Source: Planctomycetota bacterium (GTDB lineage Bacteria > Planctomycetota > UBA1135 > UBA2386). Taken from it: a stretch of DNA of 7,066 nt. A program made the translations under genes and the position numbers. Below, piece after piece: positions 6,307 to 7,066 of the stretch (position 1 is the stretch's first letter; every line of letters begins with the position of its first letter). The stretch spans positions 1 through 7,066 of the forward strand of contig QJVU01000754.1 in NCBI GenBank assembly GCA_003235605.1, read 5' to 3'. The notes under the pieces were generated by a model, which had not been told where the DNA came from, ran no database searches, and saw nothing but the letters and a program-made list of their open reading frames with translations.

Positions 6307-7066
6307 TCAACCCGCAAACAGGGTCCGCTGGCCGAGCTCGTGGACGGCAATCGAAGCCACGTAGCCGAGCGCGATGATGGGCGCACAGCGCAGGTGCGAG
6401 GTGAACGTGTAGCGCCCCCTGGCGATACCCATCAGCCCGACTCCCGCAGCCGAGCCGACGGACAGCAGCGAACCGCCGACCCCGGCCGTGAGGGTCACGA
6501 GCAGCCAGTTGTCTATGCCCATCGCGGGGTTCATGCCCAGGACTCCGAACATCACGGGAACGTTGTCGACCACGGACGAGAGCACCCCGATCCAGACGTT
6601 GGCCCAGAACGGCCCAAGGTCGACGTACAAGAGCCGTGACGAAACCGCCAGGTAGCCGAGCTCTTGTAGGCCGCCCACGCACATGATCACGCCGAAAAAG
6701 AAGAGCAGGGTGTCCCACTCGATGGCTGCGACCCGCTCGAACAGGTCGGCCGAAGCCTCCGGCGTCTTTCCGGGGCGCACCTTGTGCACGTAGTAGCCGT
6801 AGACGAACAGGTAGCCGAGCCCGGTCGTCATCCCCAGGAAGGGGGGCACATGCAGCCAGGCATGGAAGGTCACGGCGGTGACTATCGTCGCGATGAACAA
6901 CAGGATCACGACCCACCAGCCGCGACGGAGCTCGACGGATTGCACGTGCGCGGCAGTGCCATCCCGAGGCACCGCCAGGGCGAGGATCGCGGCGGGGATC
7001 AGCCAGTTGGCGATGGAGGCTGGCAGCAGCTCCATGAACTGCAGGGTCTCGACCTTCCTGGCCTGC
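6307..7066 (-). CDS. nhaD: NhaD-type Na+/H+ antiporter, C-terminal part (5' end beyond the window)
   Basis: This is the last 252 residues of an inner-membrane sodium/proton antiporter that exports Na+ (or Li+) in exchange for H+. The frame stays open to the window edge past an internal Met at 7035, and full NhaD proteins are over 400 residues, so roughly the N-terminal 40 percent is missing. Visible hydrophobic segments, in fragment numbering, lie near 18-32, 48-68, 74-91, 117-134, 155-178, 185-213 and 226-243. Family hallmarks are SSVVDNVPVMFGVLGM (163-178), with the DN pair expected in the ion site, and the glycine/serine-rich LTAGVGGSLLSVGSAAGVGLMG (192-213), which may form a broken or re-entrant helix. 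The wider ArsB/NhaD/CitM transporter superfamily shares the fold, but these two motifs favour NhaD. The gene converges on the SpoIIAA-HEAT gene with a 55-bp gap. It suggests sodium or alkaline stress handling; regulation is not visible because the promoter is outside. Confidence 0.93.
   Translation of the reverse strand, partial: QARKVETLQFMELLPASIANWLIPAAILALAVPRDGTAAHVQSVELRRGWWVVILLFIATIVTAVTFHAWLHVPPFLGMTTGLGYLFVYGYYVHKVRPGKTPEASADLFERVAAIEWDTLLFFFGVIMCVGGLQELGYLAVSSRLLYVDLGPFWANVWIGVLSSVVDNVPVMFGVLGMNPAMGIDNWLLVTLTAGVGGSLLSVGSAAGVGLMGIARGRYTFTSHLRCAPIIALGYVASIAVHELGQRTLFAG

Noticed and set aside
5615..6364. Plus-strand open frame (249 codons) overlapping the SpoIIAA-HEAT gene in another frame
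   Set aside because: The product is Arg/Gly/Ala/Pro-rich, typical of an out-of-frame reading of GC-rich DNA; the true frame has recognisable domains.
6239..6916. Minus-strand open frame (225 codons) overlapping nhaD
   Set aside because: It is Arg-rich with no membrane segments, while the overlapping frame matches NhaD hallmarks closely.

Overview
The window is about 7 kb of GC-rich, densely coded bacterial chromosome with six genes: five complete and one cut by the right edge. I see no tRNA, rRNA, CRISPR array, insertion sequence, integrase or phage gene, and no local base-composition shift that would suggest recent transfer. The gene content (an NtrB/NtrC-like two-component pair, a two-PDZ HtrA protease, a UbiE-like methyltransferase, a SpoIIAA-like protein with HEAT repeats, and an NhaD-type antiporter) suits a Gram-negative proteobacterium. 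Myxococcota or another deltaproteobacterial-type lineage is my best guess, but it rests on overall impression only. NhaD would fit a sodium-rich or alkaline setting.

Layout. Positions 43-2975 (+) hold a membrane histidine kinase and a sigma54-type response regulator. Their start and stop codons overlap as ATGA, so they form a translationally coupled operon. Positions 2983-4464 (-) hold an HtrA/DegP-family periplasmic serine protease that converges on the regulator with only 7 bp between the stop codons. A 123-bp gap with a perfect 15-bp palindrome separates the protease from a class I SAM-dependent methyltransferase (4588-5277, -). An 86-bp divergent intergenic region carrying a good sigma70-like promoter leads to a SpoIIAA-like/HEAT-repeat protein (5364-6251, +). 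The last gene, an NhaD-type Na+/H+ antiporter (6307 to beyond 7066, -), converges on it with 55 bp between them.

How the genes may work together. The kinase has a periplasmic sensor domain and its partner is a complete NtrC-type activator, so an envelope or external signal is probably converted into transcription from sigma54 promoters. The neighbouring periplasmic protease makes an envelope-stress role tempting. However, I found no -24/-12 promoter upstream of the protease gene, so this link rests on adjacency only. The methyltransferase and the SpoIIAA-HEAT gene share a divergent control region and could be co-regulated.

Overall this looks like ordinary housekeeping and regulatory chromosome. 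The least standard items are the SpoIIAA-HEAT fusion and the palindrome upstream of the protease gene. No intergenic stretch exceeds 300 bases.
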